Below are positions 1 to 10,585 of a stretch of DNA of 64,000 bases, in pieces. The notes below the pieces were generated by a model. That model ran no database searches. It worked only from the letters and a program-made list of their open reading frames with translations, and was not told where the DNA came from. Location of the stretch: contig OZ035960.1 of NCBI GenBank assembly GCA_964034945.1, forward strand, positions 63,714,970-63,778,969, written 5' to 3'. This stretch comes from Chrysopilus asiliformis. Lineage: Eukaryota > Arthropoda > Insecta > Diptera > Rhagionidae. How positions within the stretch are numbered: position 1 is the stretch's first letter; the number at the start of each line of letters is the position of its first letter. The position numbers and the translations under genes were made by a program.

Positions 1-520
1 TTTGCTCGGCGATCTCAAAATCCTCCTTCTGCCTCTGTCTCTGAGTAATTGAATCCGATTGTAATTGCAACATGATTTGTATAACGAGGTTCAGGGAACT
101 TGATTGTTTTGTAATTACTATTTATCGCTGCCGATAGATATCTAAAAAGTGATATTTTTAGAATACATGTCGAAAAACCTTACTCCCTAGCAATATTGAG
201 AATTTTCATTAAGATACCCTCACGTAATTCGAAGACATGATACCCCGAGGGGAGGGGAAAGTTTGGTTTGTAGTGGAAAAATCGAAAGCCCTTAGGCCCT
301 TTAGTAATCCCGTAAAGTTTCATTAAGATCGGACCACCCAATGCGAAGATACCAGGCGAGGGGTATCGATGGGAATTTTCTCAGAGGTGAGACCTATCTA
401 GATCGGTTTTTTGTCCCCGAAAATCCCTAACCCCCAAGTTTCGAAAAAATCGTTAGGCGGGTTTTCGAGATCGTTGTGCAGACATTCCTCGGATTATATT
501 ATAGGATAGGATAGGATTAG
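1..520. other. Non-coding flank, repeat-like, no gene seen
   Basis: No convincing reading frame. Around 160-480 there are two phrases built on 'tttcattaagat' next to C-rich blocks such as accccgagggg. This style is common in dispersed insect repeats, but I cannot name a family. A short GGATA run lies at about 505-520. Confidence 0.4.
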
Positions 521-523
521 ATT

Positions 524-1003
524 ATCAGTTTTGAACGGTTTTACTGTTAAGAAGGGTGATATTTAATGGTTTCACTGTATGCTGGTATGTAAAATATTCC
601 GCTTTAATGTATATTAAAAATAATTAAAACAATTTCCTAGCATATAAGACGAAAAATCTTTGTTCTTTGTTATGACGAAATAAGACATTTTTTTTTAAAA
701 TAATATGTAAGAAATCAGACTTTTGTTTACGGTGACCAGAGTTGCAGGTAGTAGCAGATGAAATATGGATATTTTGAAAGGTATTGACCTTGGCTATCAT
801 GTGCAACTGACGCCTGACCGGTTCAAGCCGGTACATTTTTTGCAGGGTCATATATGTATATACAAAATTTCGCGAAAAAATAGTATTTTTAGAATGCCTC
901 AAATTCTGGGATAACAATTTCAAGAAAAAAAATGTAGTACTACAAATTTTTAATTTTTATTATAATGTCCTCAGGTTGATGATAAAATCGATTTTTCTGT
1001 ACT
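524..1003 (-). repeat. Inverted paralog of the 47.3-49.3 kb flank, with the Tc1 site unfilled
   Basis: Read on the minus strand this segment matches 47280-47677 and then, directly, 49239-49325. At 47678-49236 the other copy carries a Tc1 element between two TA dinucleotides. Here the junction (about 610-640) simply reads through an AT-rich site. It is therefore a natural empty-site paralog fixing the Tc1 ends. Reading frames across it in either orientation are not supported as genes. Confidence 0.8.
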
Positions 1004-1462
1004 AAGTGACTTAATAAAGTTTAAAAAATTTGTCGAAAATTCGAAAATTGAACAAAACAGAATTTTTACCAACTTTGACCCCATGGCGTTCGGAAATTAC
1101 TTGCCACAGGAGAGTGTCCTTTTGGATTTCTAGGCTCCCAACGAAGAATTCTCAACGCAACGACATAACCGAAATCCTTCAAAGGCAAAACTCAAAAAAG
1201 ATCTGCTTGATGGTTGTGGTTGACAATGGATGCTTTGTTAAATTCCCAGATATGATTTTTGAATTTTAACCGTTAAGAGGAATTTATATTTTTTCTTCTT
1301 TCAAATTTATGTTTCTGTAGGAGGAAGGAAAATTACTATTGGTCACATCTCTCTAAACCATGTTTTTTTAAACGTTGTCCATCTAATTATATCCAATCAT
1401 ATACAAAACATATAAATGTATACCAATATATATGTATAGAATTACATTAAATATTGCGACTG

Positions 1463-2415
1463 TTGACGTGGATACGTCTTAGATTTTGGTTATAGGGGTA
1501 CAAATTAGAAAATCTGCTTGCTGCCATGATAACAAATTTGCAATCGATGATACTCGATAGTTTGTGGTGACATCCGAACAGAAACTGTGTTATAAAATGC
1601 GGCCTTTTGTTATGTTAAACTATGTTCAATTATTTTGTTAAACATCAAAATCTAAATTTTCACTGTTATGCTGTTTTTGCTGCTTGTAGTACAGCTCTTA
1701 AAAGTTTCGCTCCCAACGACAAGAACGTATGCTGCGGTTTCCGACTCCCGTTCTCAAGAACGAAAATGATTTGCAAGCGCAATCGTTCTTTAAAGAGAGA
1801 AATTTTGAGCTCCGCGGTACTGTTCGTAGGAGTCGGAATGATCGATGTACATTTTTCGTTCTCCCTCCAAAGTTAAGAACGAAATTGTTTCTATTTAAGT
1901 TTTCGCTCCTTGTTCAAAGCGGTTTGTGAGTCTCGCATAAAAATGAATGAAAGCCTCGAGCGATGGCTGTTGGGTATGATGCACACATATACATATATAA
2001 GTATGTATTTCATTAGTAAGAGAGCGATATTTCGCTCCCAGCATTAAAGTTCTGTTCTCAAAGAACGTAAAAACAAAACGCAAATGTAAAGATCTTAAGA
2101 GCAAGAACGTAAAAACCATAATTTCGTTCTCGTTCTTTGGGGGGTTTACTGAAATGCTGAATTTTTATTTTCCATTAATTTCAATTCCTCCTTGGCAGTA
2201 GAACGAAATACTATAAATGGGAGCGTTTTGAACACTGTATGTATGATATTTATTTCATACTTCTCTTATTATAAACCAATTATAAATAATATTATTTTTA
2301 AATAAAAATTTGTTTCCTTAATTTCCTTGTCACTAAAATTTCTAACTTAAATATCTATTGGCGATCGTTGTAGGCGGATCCACGTTTTCTGGCCGTCTCT
2401 ACGAGACAGACACCT
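1463..2415 (+). repeat. Dispersed repeat family B, copy 1
   Basis: Starts TTGACGTGGATACGTCTT and ends near GGATCCACGT ... GTCTCTACGAGAC ... ACACCT. Other copies lie at 6415-7990, 27546-30600 (split), 35656-35957, 46893-47280 and in the duplicated unit. The GACGTGGATNC motif occurs inverted near both ends, and a GTCTC/GAGAC hairpin lies a few bases from the 3' end. Sub-terminal inverted repeats plus a 3' hairpin are the layout of Helentron-type non-autonomous elements; that class assignment is inference. No protein is encoded. Confidence 0.7.
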
Positions 2416-2577
2416 TTTTTTTAAATATTGAGGCAAATCAGCAACATCTTTGTAAAATGTTCACCATTTTAATAAAAAAAAATTCGAGATTTTGAGCTTA
2501 CAAACTATTTTGTCAAAATATAAGTTGGCTTGCTGATATGCTGTGCACATCATCTGCAGCGGCTGGATTTTTGTAAG

Positions 2578-2946
2578 TTCGTTCCATTTGATTATTTATT
2601 TTGAAAAACACAAAAAAAAGGTGAATATTGTTATTAGTTTTCCTTGCCGCGTCATTGTTGGTCCAATCACTTAAAGGATTCGATAGCAATCCATAGGTTT
2701 TTTTTTGTGGAGAAATTTTTGTAATAAATTAAATGAATCATAGAGTAAAAATTGCATTTTATTCGTTCCATTTGATTATTTATTTTGAAAAACACAAAAA
2801 AAAGGTGAATATTGTTATTAGTTTTCCTTGCCGCGTCATTGTTGGTCCAATCACTTAAAGGATTCGATAGCAATCCATAGGTTTTTTTTTTGTGGAGAAA
2901 TTTTCGTAATAAATTAAATGAATCATAGAGTAAAAATTGCATTTTA
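2578..2946 (+). repeat. Two-copy tandem duplication, period 184 bp
   Basis: The block starting TTCGTTCCATTTGATTATTT at 2578 repeats at 2762 with only a few differences (an extra T in a T-run and single substitutions). No coding content is convincing. The flanks 2416-2577 and 2947-3074 show nothing recognisable. Confidence 0.9.
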
Positions 2947-3082
2947 TTCCTAATTTTAACTGGACAATTGCTATGTCTTGGTATTTTGAATGAGATGGGC
3001 GGGGCTTAGTAAGGGGTCCGTATGGGGAGCGGAAATCGTGCGCTTTGGGAATTTCCCTATTCAGAGGCACGTCGCTTCTGAG

Positions 3083-4262
3083 CAGTGATGCTATGTACCA
3101 TTAGTGACATTCCCCTTTCCAAATGACGAAATTCCCCTTTTTCCCCTTTTTCAATGCCGAAATTCCCCCCATTTTTCCCCTATAAAAACAACGAATTTTA
3201 AATAAAGAATTCATTTATTAAAACCAAAAATTATTGTCATCTGGACTCATGTTAAAGTCTTTTAAGAGAAAAAAGCACAAATTAGGAAATAATTTTATAT
3301 TTTGGAAAGCTTTAACAAAATACTCGTAAATTGTATTCCCGATAACAAATAAGATATGAAAAGAAGCACAATTAGATAATAATCAAAGCAAGTCACAAAT
3401 TTATAAAACAAGGTAGTTCCTTTGCTTTTGAGCTTAAAATGATCCTGTCCTCCTTAAATTCGGTAAAAATTATTTCCATATTTTGAATTTAAAAAATATA
3501 AAAATATCAAAAAATGGAAAAAAAAACGAAATCAAGTCGCGACTGGAACTCGATTTTTGTATTCCGGGCACTTTGCCACTGGTCCATGCATTCTTCTGGT
3601 GAATATTTGTCGAAATTAGATTAAGCCAAATTTTTAAGATGACCAAGAAATTACCGATTTAATTGATTTTTACATAATTTAAACAAAGCACTTCTGCTGA
3701 TTTACAATTGAAAAAATTTCTATTGAAAATATATTTAAGAAATCCGAAAAACGAACAAAAAATATGTGTCAATGAACTTTTATGGAAACTACTTTCCATC
3801 AAAGTCTTTTAAAGTAGTTTAAAGCAATTACTTTTAATAACATGAGAAATGGTACTTTTTAATGTGCTTTTTTCAAAGCGGTTAAAAAGTACACTGAAAA
3901 ATCGGTTAAACGACCATTCCAAAGTCCTTTTAAAGTGCTTTCTTTTAAAAGATTTGTGTGCACTTTACAATTGCAATAAGATCATTACATATAAAGTGAC
4001 AAATGCATAAATAAGGGCATTTCCTTCACTCTTTACCTTTGCCTAAGCTTGGAATTGGATTGTAATTGTTTTTAATTATTTGTACTTCTACTTTTCCGTA
4101 ATTTTTTAAAAGTATTTCGGATTTAGTTGAAAGGCGAAGATTTTCCCCTCGTTGTAAATCGTTTCCCCTCGTTTTGAAGCGTTTTCCCCTTTTCCCCTAT
4201 TAACAATTTTTATAGTCAAATTCCCCGCAAAAAGGGGAATTCCCCTCGATATAGCATCACTG
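3083..4262. mobile_element. Non-autonomous hAT element, 1180 bp
   Basis: Terminal inverted repeat CAGTGATGCTAT at 3083 and its complement ending at 4262. An exact 8-bp target duplication CTTCTGAG flanks it at 3075-3082 and 4263-4270, as expected for hAT. Sub-terminal runs of TTCCCC/CCCCTTTT are present at both ends, a possible transposase-binding array. No transposase is encoded; the interior is A/T-rich with repeated aaagtactttta-like pieces. Confidence 0.9.
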
Positions 4263-4270
4263 CTTCTGAG

Positions 4271-4650
4271 GCAAGAACCTACTTTTTGTAGAGCCCGCGC
4301 TCTTCCTAAGAGCTAGTCTAGCACGTTGACTGCCAGACCAATTTTGCAAAAATGTAAGGGAGATGTCAATACATGTAGACGTATGTAGAATGTACGTATG
4401 TATGTATGCATGTATTTGTATATTGTAGACCCAGCTATCGAAAATGATAGCTTTGGCCGCTCATGAATCATAGTGCCAATTTTCACTGGCTATCAAAAAT
4501 GATAGCCATGGCTCACTGGCTATCAATGTGCTAGACGTTTCTCAGGCTGAACCCTCACTTCCGGTTAGCAATCGGGATTGGAAAGGGGCCAGCATCAGTT
4601 TAAGGGGCCTTTCTGGCACACATAACAAAGTTTATGGTTACGAAATTTAC
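4271..4650. other. Non-coding stretch with short CTATC/GATAG repeats
   Basis: Between about 4430 and 4530 a phrase around 'gctatcNaaaatgatagc' occurs three times, each able to form a small hairpin. No gene is seen. Confidence 0.4.
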
Positions 4651-4912
4651 TATCCATAAATACGAATTAGAGCTTTTGCGTTTGTGGTAGTGATATGAAA
4701 TGGGATTGTATTTGTTTCTGGCTTCCAATTAAATAACCCTTCGACTATGATATTGCAACATTTATCATTCCAAAAAGAATTTTCATAATGAATGGTATGA
4801 GAGTTAGTGATAAACGCTAATGTTTTAATTTCGTCCGACTAAGAATGTTACAGGTGAATAAAAATGAAATTATTTAATTATTGTCGTGTTGAGAGATAGT
4901 AAATAAAATGTA
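4651..4912 (+). repeat. Dispersed repeat family G, copy 1 (unfilled P-element site)
   Basis: Begins TATCCATAAATACGAATTAG and is paralogous to 15521-15707 plus 19471-19560. In that second copy a P-type element interrupts the sequence at GTTTGAG; here position 4821-4826 is uninterrupted. No coding potential is recognised. Confidence 0.75.
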
Positions 4913-5204
4913 GAATTTTATAATTTCAAAAGTATTTGATTAAAATTATTGTTCTTAGAAAATACTCAATCGCTGCAGTCGAATTCATTGCAATTTTTTC
5001 TTTTTTGTTCTCTGGGCTAAACGTAAACAACGGTCTCTGCCTTTTCACACAACAGAAAGTAACTCAAGCAAAAAAACTGACTTTCTCCCCTAGAAAATTT
5101 TACAGGAAAAACTGTTTTCACAATCATTTTTGTGAAAAGCTTATTTTTTATTATTTTCTAAGCAGCGCATTTTTTATTATTTTCTTTCCTTCGTCTTTTC
5201 GTGC

Positions 5205-5501
5205 ATGATTGCGATGAGGGATGTGTGGAACGACAGAGACCAATCGGATGATGACCAGCAGGTTATGAACTTCGATTTTCTTATGTCTGTATACTCCCTG
5301 CACATCCAGCGTCTCGACCAGCGCTATAAGTCCAATATAAAATCTCCATCATCAGAACCCAATGTTTTGGAAAAATTATTTGGGTGGAATGACTTCAAAA
5401 TTGGCATTGACCGAGTTTACCTCGCATGCCCATTCCAGTTTGGTAACACTCAATTAGTCAAGTGGCCAAATAAGTTACGGTATATGCCGGAGAGCATTTA
5501 A
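5205..5501 (+). CDS. Unrecognised 98-residue open frame
   Basis: A complete ATG-to-TAA frame with more coding-like composition than its surroundings. It has an acidic N-terminal part (WNDRDQSDDDQQ), a central SVYSLHIQRLDQRY segment, and the C-terminus LRYMPESI. I do not recognise the family and see no signal peptide or membrane span. It could be a host exon, a transposon-derived exon, or chance. A MITE begins 20 bp after the stop, and the upstream region is very T-rich. I prefer the first ATG at 5205, but a second Met lies three codons later. Confidence 0.35.
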   Translation: MIAMRDVWNDRDQSDDDQQVMNFDFLMSVYSLHIQRLDQRYKSNIKSPSSEPNVLEKLFGWNDFKIGIDRVYLACPFQFGNTQLVKWPNKLRYMPESI

Positions 5502-5520
5502 AATATGTTTATCTGTCATT

Positions 5521-6085
5521 AGCTGCGTTCCCGACTCATTTAAAAACTACTGCGAAGTACTGTCCAGCAACTTTTCTCAGGAACGCACTTTTGGATGATT
5601 ACTAGTAAAATATAACCTCACAATTATAGAGCGCACACAATTTGAAAATTGTAAATATGAAAATAATTTCGCAATCAACAGAGATACAAAATATTTGAGA
5701 AGAAAATGAAACTAAATAGAATAAATGAACCTGCAATGAGGGAAAAGGCCATATTTTATGCGTTATCGCCATAATTTCGAGATCAGAAACAAAACATTAA
5801 ACACATATTTCAATTTAGAGATATTAGAAATTCGCGTGGTTATTCCAACACAGTAATTGCAATCTAATTTTATTCTGGAGAAAATTTGTACTTCAAATCA
5901 AATGTTTTCCTTGATTTTTCATAGCGGGAGTGTTTTAATGTACGAAAACAAACAAAAGTGACAATTCGTTCTAACCTTAAAACCCGGATTTGCACACGAA
6001 AATTTAGTGCGGACTAAGAGGATGTGTAGATGCGAATGTTAAGCAGTACTTCGCAGTAGGGTTTTCATGGACCGGGAACGCAGCT
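5521..6085. mobile_element. MITE with AGCTGCGTTCCCG ends, 565 bp
   Basis: Inverted ends AGCTGCGTTCCCG (5521) and CGGGAACGCAGCT (ending 6085) continue imperfectly through a second block, ACTGCGAAGTACTG near 5550 and CAGTACTTCGCAGT near 6045. A 3-bp ATT lies on both sides and may be the target duplication. There is no coding capacity. Superfamily uncertain (possibly PIF/Harbinger-like). Confidence 0.75.
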
Positions 6086-6088
6086 ATT

Positions 6089-6414
6089 GTATGTTAAATC
6101 AAAATGGAAATATTTGTTTCTGCTTATAACCAACGTTATTCAGCCACCGTGAGTTATTATTTATTGACATTTGGTTTTAAAAAGGTAGAGATTTTCCACA
6201 AAGTTACGAAAACAAAAGATGAAGTTAGGTTTTATACAACTAGCTACCCTAACCCAGTTGGTATTCACTAAAGGGGTGTATTTAACCGAGTCATGTACTA
6301 GGTGTATACCTCGGGACCAAATTAGTGATTTCACCGAGTTGGTACTTCGAGATTAACACGGTCATTGTCTTATCACACTATACTTAAATAACAATATTAT
6401 ACTTTTGACGTGGA
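6089..6414. other. No gene seen between MITE and family B
   Basis: AT-rich sequence with weak partial repeats (about 6250-6350). Nothing recognised. Confidence 0.4.
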
Positions 6415-6680
6415 TACGTCTTGGATTTTGGTTATGGGGGTACAAACTAGAAAATCGCCTTGCTGCCATGATAACAAATTTGCAATCGATGATACTCGAT
6501 AGTTTGTGGTGATATCCGAACAGAAACTGTGTTATAAGATGAGGCCTACATTAAAGCATTGTTTAGGGTATTTTGTTATGTTAAACTATGTTCAATTATT
6601 TTTTTAAAGACCAAAATCAAAATTTTTACTGCCGCTGTTATGCTGTGTTTGCTGCTTGTAGTACAGATTTCACATTTATA

Positions 6681-7105
6681 AGCGCATATCAGAATGAAGC
6701 AGCATTCGCTGCGGCAGCAAAACTGCCTTGGCAGTAAAATTGGTTTTGCTGACTTCCATCACGGAATGGAGCAGCACGAATCCGGAGTAAAATCAGTTTG
6801 ATAGTTTTCATTTGTTTGATTTTCTCGTGAAATTTTGTTAATTTATCTATTCGTTCATAAAATGTCTACAGTAATTGATGATTTAGATAAAATTAATGAA
6901 GGCATTAGCGTTCTGACGGCGTATAGCGTATATTCGAACTATATGGAAAATTTACTGCTCGGGCAGCGTCAGTAAAAATAGAAATAACGCTAAAAAAGCA
7001 GCGAGAATTTTTGCTGCTTTTAGCACGTCATAATTTTGCTCTTAGCCAATGGGAAACTTTTGCTGCCCGCTGCCCTGAAAACGCTGCTGCATTCTGATAT
7101 GGACC
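6681..7105. mobile_element. MITE inside repeat B, 425 bp, ATA duplication
   Basis: Imperfect inverted ends around CATATCAGAATG...AGCAGC. Repeat B elsewhere reads catttatactc; here it reads cattt-ATA-[element]-ATA-ctc, giving a 3-bp duplication at 6678-6680 and 7106-7108. The element is unusually GC-rich (many GCAGC/GCTGC) and includes a short ATG frame (see 6862-6975). Confidence 0.8.
6862..6975 (+). CDS. 37-residue open frame inside a MITE
   Basis: ATG preceded by AAA, encoding MSTVIDDLDKINEGISVL and ending LLLGQRQ before TAA. It may be the 5' end of a lost transposase or host exon carried by the MITE. The length is within chance expectation, so the call is weak. Confidence 0.15.
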   Translation: MSTVIDDLDKINEGISVLTAYSVYSNYMENLLLGQRQ

Positions 7106-7617
7106 ATACTCTTTTTATGCTTCTCCTTTGTGTGTATTGAATCTGATGTATTGAATGTCATGTTATTTCGTTATTTTCGCTCTTAACGGCAAAAGCATTT
7201 GCTGTCGTTCTTTGAAACGAAAATTATTCTTTGAAACGAAAATTATTTCTATTTAAGTTTTCGCTCCTTGTTTAAAGCGGTTTGTGGGTCTCGCATGAAT
7301 CAAAGCCTCGAGCGATGGCTGGTGGGTATGATGCACACACACATATAAGTATGTATTTTACTACTGAGAGAACGATATTGCGCTCCCATCATTAAAGTTC
7401 TGTTCAGGGTTGTGACTTTTGATTTTCGAAATCGTAGTAAACCGGCCGAAAAATAGTAGTAGAATCGATGAAATTGTAGTAAATTTATGTAAAACCTTCG
7501 TCATTATATATATAACTAATTTGAACGAAATACTAGAAATGGGAGCGTTTTGAACACTGTATGTATGATATTTATTTCATACTTCTCTTATCATAAGCCG
7601 ATTATAAATAAAATTAT

Positions 7618-7870
7618 TATACCCGTATGGTGAAACCGAATATCTCAAAAACGGTGCATCTTATCAAAAAAGTGCAAGAACAAAAGTTATTTAGGATATG
7701 ATTCTACATAAAACTCCCATACATCAAAATCCGATTGGAATAAATTAAAAAAAATCTAATTAGAAAGTTTGACTTCAAACTGGAATTTTGATACAACTGT
7801 TCGCCGTTCACTTAAATCACCATACGGATTTTCAATAATTGCCAGATTGGCAATTATAGCTTTTGTTATG
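7618..7870 (+). mobile_element. Helentron-like non-autonomous element (family H), core-deleted copy
   Basis: Starts TATACCCGTATGGTGAAAC and ends with the hairpin AATTGCCA-gat-TGGCAATT followed by ATAGCTTTTGTTATG. The microsatellite core of longer family members is missing. It sits in repeat B exactly where the 1.5-kb copy reads ttatttttaaata, so the ends are well defined. ACCCGTATGGTGA at the 5' end occurs inverted near the 3' hairpin: sub-terminal inverted repeats plus 3' hairpin, as in DINE-1/HINE elements (class is inference). Confidence 0.75.
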
Positions 7871-8107
7871 TTTTAAATAAAAATTTGTTTCCTTAATTTC
7901 CTTTTCACTAAAATTTCTTACTTAAATATCTAATGGCGATCGTTGTAGGCGGATCCACGTCTTCTGGCCGTCTCTACGAGACAGACACCTGCTTTTTTAG
8001 TCGCAAATTACTATTTTTTTACCTGTCAAAATATTCAAATTGAAAATCCCAACAGTGTTTACGGTCAATATTCGCATATTTTTTTAACACTAGTCCACAA
8101 ATAAAAA

Positions 8108-8175
8108 CATAACAAAAGCTATAATTGCCAATCTGGCAATTATTGAAAACCCGTATGGTGATTTAAGTGAACCGC
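8108..8175 (-). mobile_element. Family H 3'-end fragment
   Basis: Only the terminal hairpin and the inverted ACCCGTATGGTGA motif remain, in minus orientation. Confidence 0.7.
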
Positions 8176-8524
8176 AAAGACCACGATTAGACGCAGACAC
8201 ACTGAGCTTCCACACTGAACCTCTCGTGATTACACAGGTTGAGCTGAACCCAAACGAAAATGAAACGAATGGAAATTGGGCCATTTTGTTTTTAATTTCG
8301 TGTTTGTGAAAAGTTTTTTTTGTATTTAATTTCGTGTTTGTGAGTGTCAGATACACCGGGGTGTTGCTCGTATCCCTGCCAAATTTGTCATCAGGGCGTC
8401 ATCGAGGACGTCATTATGACATATCTGGTGACCGTCATGGGAATTCTCTTATGACATTTGTTCGGAGGTGGTAGATTTGGTCATTATATACTGCTTATAA
8501 CTTTCGTGCTTCTCGATGACCCTC

Positions 8525-8670
8525 TCGATGACATTGTTCGACGTGTCATGATGACGTCCTAGTGACTTGCCTCGATGACGTCCTCATGACATTGTTCGAC
8601 GTGTCATGATGACGTCCTAGTGACTTGCCTCGATGACGTCCTCATGACATGTTGATGATGTCCCAGCGAC
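8525..8670. repeat. Tandem repeat, period 58 bp
   Basis: A unit containing GACATTGTTCGACGTGTCAT and GATGACGTCCTAGTGACTTG occurs twice, with a degenerate third copy to 8670. It is rich in GATGAC/GTCATC and lies within the left sub-terminal zone of the 8371-12647 element, perhaps a binding-site array. Confidence 0.8.
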
Positions 8671-8793
8671 TTGTCGTGAAATAAAAGATATTTTCTAATA
8701 TTTTTTTCTTTTATTTCAAACACTTGTACATATTAAACATATGGTATAATAAAGTAAATTTTAAAACTAAAATCAAACTGCTCACGATATTTC

Positions 8794-8945
8794 CTATATT
8801 AAAAGAATTTTAATTAATGATTCATACTGACAACACAGTGTTACCTTCTTTCTACTGTTCGCCTTATTTATGCGGTTATGGGCTTTTAAAATAAATTGTC
8901 GTAGCTCTTTCTCGACTGGTGGACTTTCGACATCCTGGCAACAAT
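8794..8945 (-). pseudogene. Possible last exon of the 8371-12647 element's gene
   Basis: On the minus strand a tract ending TTAATATAG (acceptor-like) is followed by a 50-codon frame, DCCQDVESPPVEKELRQF... to TAG at 8794. It is rich in K/R/E and fairly protein-like. Together with the exon-like piece at 12321-12430, whose end reads AAAAA/GTAAGTATAA, it could form a spliced gene into whose intron the Penelope and Tc1 copies were inserted. Family not recognised. Confidence 0.3.
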
Positions 8946-9115
8946 CTATATTAAGAAAAGTTGAAAACAAAAAAATGTTTATCAAAAAGTATAATATAGT
9001 ATGTTCGACAGGCTAATCGGTCCAAAATTAGCTTCAATGGTGTTGATTGAAACGCATTAATTATTCCTTTTTTGTAGTTTTATTTTTTTATTATTATTTT
9101 ATTTTAGCTGCTCAA

Positions 9116-9145
9116 CGTTTCGGTCACGATGGTGACCATCTTCAG
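9116..9145 (-). ncRNA. Hammerhead-ribozyme-like core of the Penelope terminal repeat
   Basis: On the minus strand the order is CTGAAGA (fits the CUGANGA core box), a 6-bp helix GGTCAC/GTGACC closed by CATC, then GAAAC. Penelope-like elements are known to carry minimal hammerhead motifs in their terminal repeats. The two core boxes and stem II are seen directly. A full stem I/III and a cleavage site could not be assigned by eye, so catalytic activity is not claimed. Confidence 0.55.
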
Positions 9146-9528
9146 GAGCCTTATGTCTAAATACAATACAAAATCATCAAAATTGTGAAAAAATATAATG
9201 TCTGTTGTTGCTTTAGTCTAACTGTTACTTACAAATTATTTATTGGAGGAATTGCATGTCGTGTTTATATTAATGTCGGTGTAATAAGAAATTGAACACT
9301 TATGTTCATAATCAGCAAAAATAAAAATAAAAACATTAAGCACGTTGTAAACTTAAAAACAGAATAAATCCAAGAATAATGAAAATAAATAAACAAATAT
9401 AATAAATTAAACACGACGTCACAAAATGGCTAATTTAACTAAAAAATGTATTCTCGAAGAACAGCTGACTGTTAAATCACAGTGAGCACAACAACAGTTT
9501 TTTCTTTCTTAGTATTGTTCACTCAGTT

Positions 9529-10585
9529 TCAGTACCGTATACGTTTGTTGTCATCGTTGTGTTCGTCATCGTCAGAGAGAATTCTTTTTCTTTTTCTTTT
9601 ATTTTCTATTCTGTCGTTTAAGAGCGCGCAATATACAGCAGAGATGTGATCTGTGTCTCGTTTTATATTGTAAGTGTCTTCACTGTATATGTGTAGGGCT
9701 TCGACAGTGAGTCTTTTGCTGTAGTTACTCTGTGTCGCTAAAATTTCTGTCTTTTCAAAATCTGGTTCGTGTCTATGTGTTTTGTAATGTTCAACTAAGG
9801 CTGTGTGTGGTATGTCATCAGATATTTTATTTTCTCTTGTTCTCTTTAAGTCGTTTATGTGGTTACTAATTCTTTTTTCCAAATGTTGTTTGGTTTGTCC
9901 AACATAGTTTAGGTTGCACTTTATGTTATCTTCTCCGTTTCCTTTGCATGGAATTTTATAAATGACATTTGTTTGTTTCAATTTAGGTATAGGGTCTTTT
10001 AATTTACTATATATATCGCGTAATGTTGTTTTGTTTCTGTATGCTAACATTGTATTTTTTGTGTGTTCTTTTAATGTTTTAGTTATTCTTTCTGTAACAC
10101 CTTTGACATAAGTAATGCTCCTATAAATATAGGTATCATTACTTCTATCAATTGGTGTAAGTGGAGTTTCATCGTTGTTTCTTCTAGTTCTTTGTAATTT
10201 GTTAATTAGTTTTACCGGGTAATTATTTTGAAGTAGTATATTTTTAAGTATTTTTCTGTTTTTAAGGTGGAATTTGGGTGAACTGAGTGTTAGGACTGTT
10301 TTTATGAATTGTTTTGCTGTATTTATTTTTTGTGATTCGGGGTGATTGGATAAATAATTGAGTATGCGGTTCGAAGTGATTGCTTTTTGGTACCAATCTG
10401 TGTCAATGGTGTTGTTATGATTTCTAATACATGTGACATTAAGGTATGACAGTTTGTTGTTATGTTCAATTTCGTGTGTGAATTGGATTTTTGGGTGAAA
10501 CGAATTTAATTTTAGTAGGGTTTGATCTATTTTATTTTTTGGAATAATCGCAAATATATCATCTACATATTTAACCAAACAACAT
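9529..10585 (-). pseudogene. Penelope reverse transcriptase C-terminus plus GIY-YIG endonuclease
   Basis: The frame opens in the RT active site (KYVDDIFAI, the catalytic YxDD box, about 10575-10545) and runs unbroken for about 350 residues to TAC-TGA at 9529. A variable linker leads to the endonuclease: NVIYKIPC ... LNYVGQTKQHLEKRISNH. This matches the GIY-YIG arrangement of Penelope (here IYK-I ... YVG) with the catalytic Arg in EKRISNH. The C-terminus is strongly basic then acidic (KRKRKRILSDDDEHNDD). The N-terminal two thirds of the RT are missing, replaced by the inverted arm, so the Met start upstream of 10590 is artificial reading into that arm. The coding sequence that remains has no stop, which indicates a young insertion. 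Confidence 0.9.

Larger units (their letters stand above)
6415..7990 (+). repeat. Dispersed repeat family B, copy 2, carrying two insertions
   Basis: Same start and end as the copy at 1463-2415. It is lengthened by a MITE at 6681-7105 and a Helentron-like element at 7618-7870. Comparison with the copies at 1.5 and 35.7 kb gives the uninterrupted sequence at both insertion points. Confidence 0.8.

Noticed and set aside
624..923. 99-codon frame with a counterpart at 47365-47673 and 57068-57376
   Set aside because: It is conserved only because the non-coding repeat is present in three places; the frame starts at non-ATG codons and has no domain.
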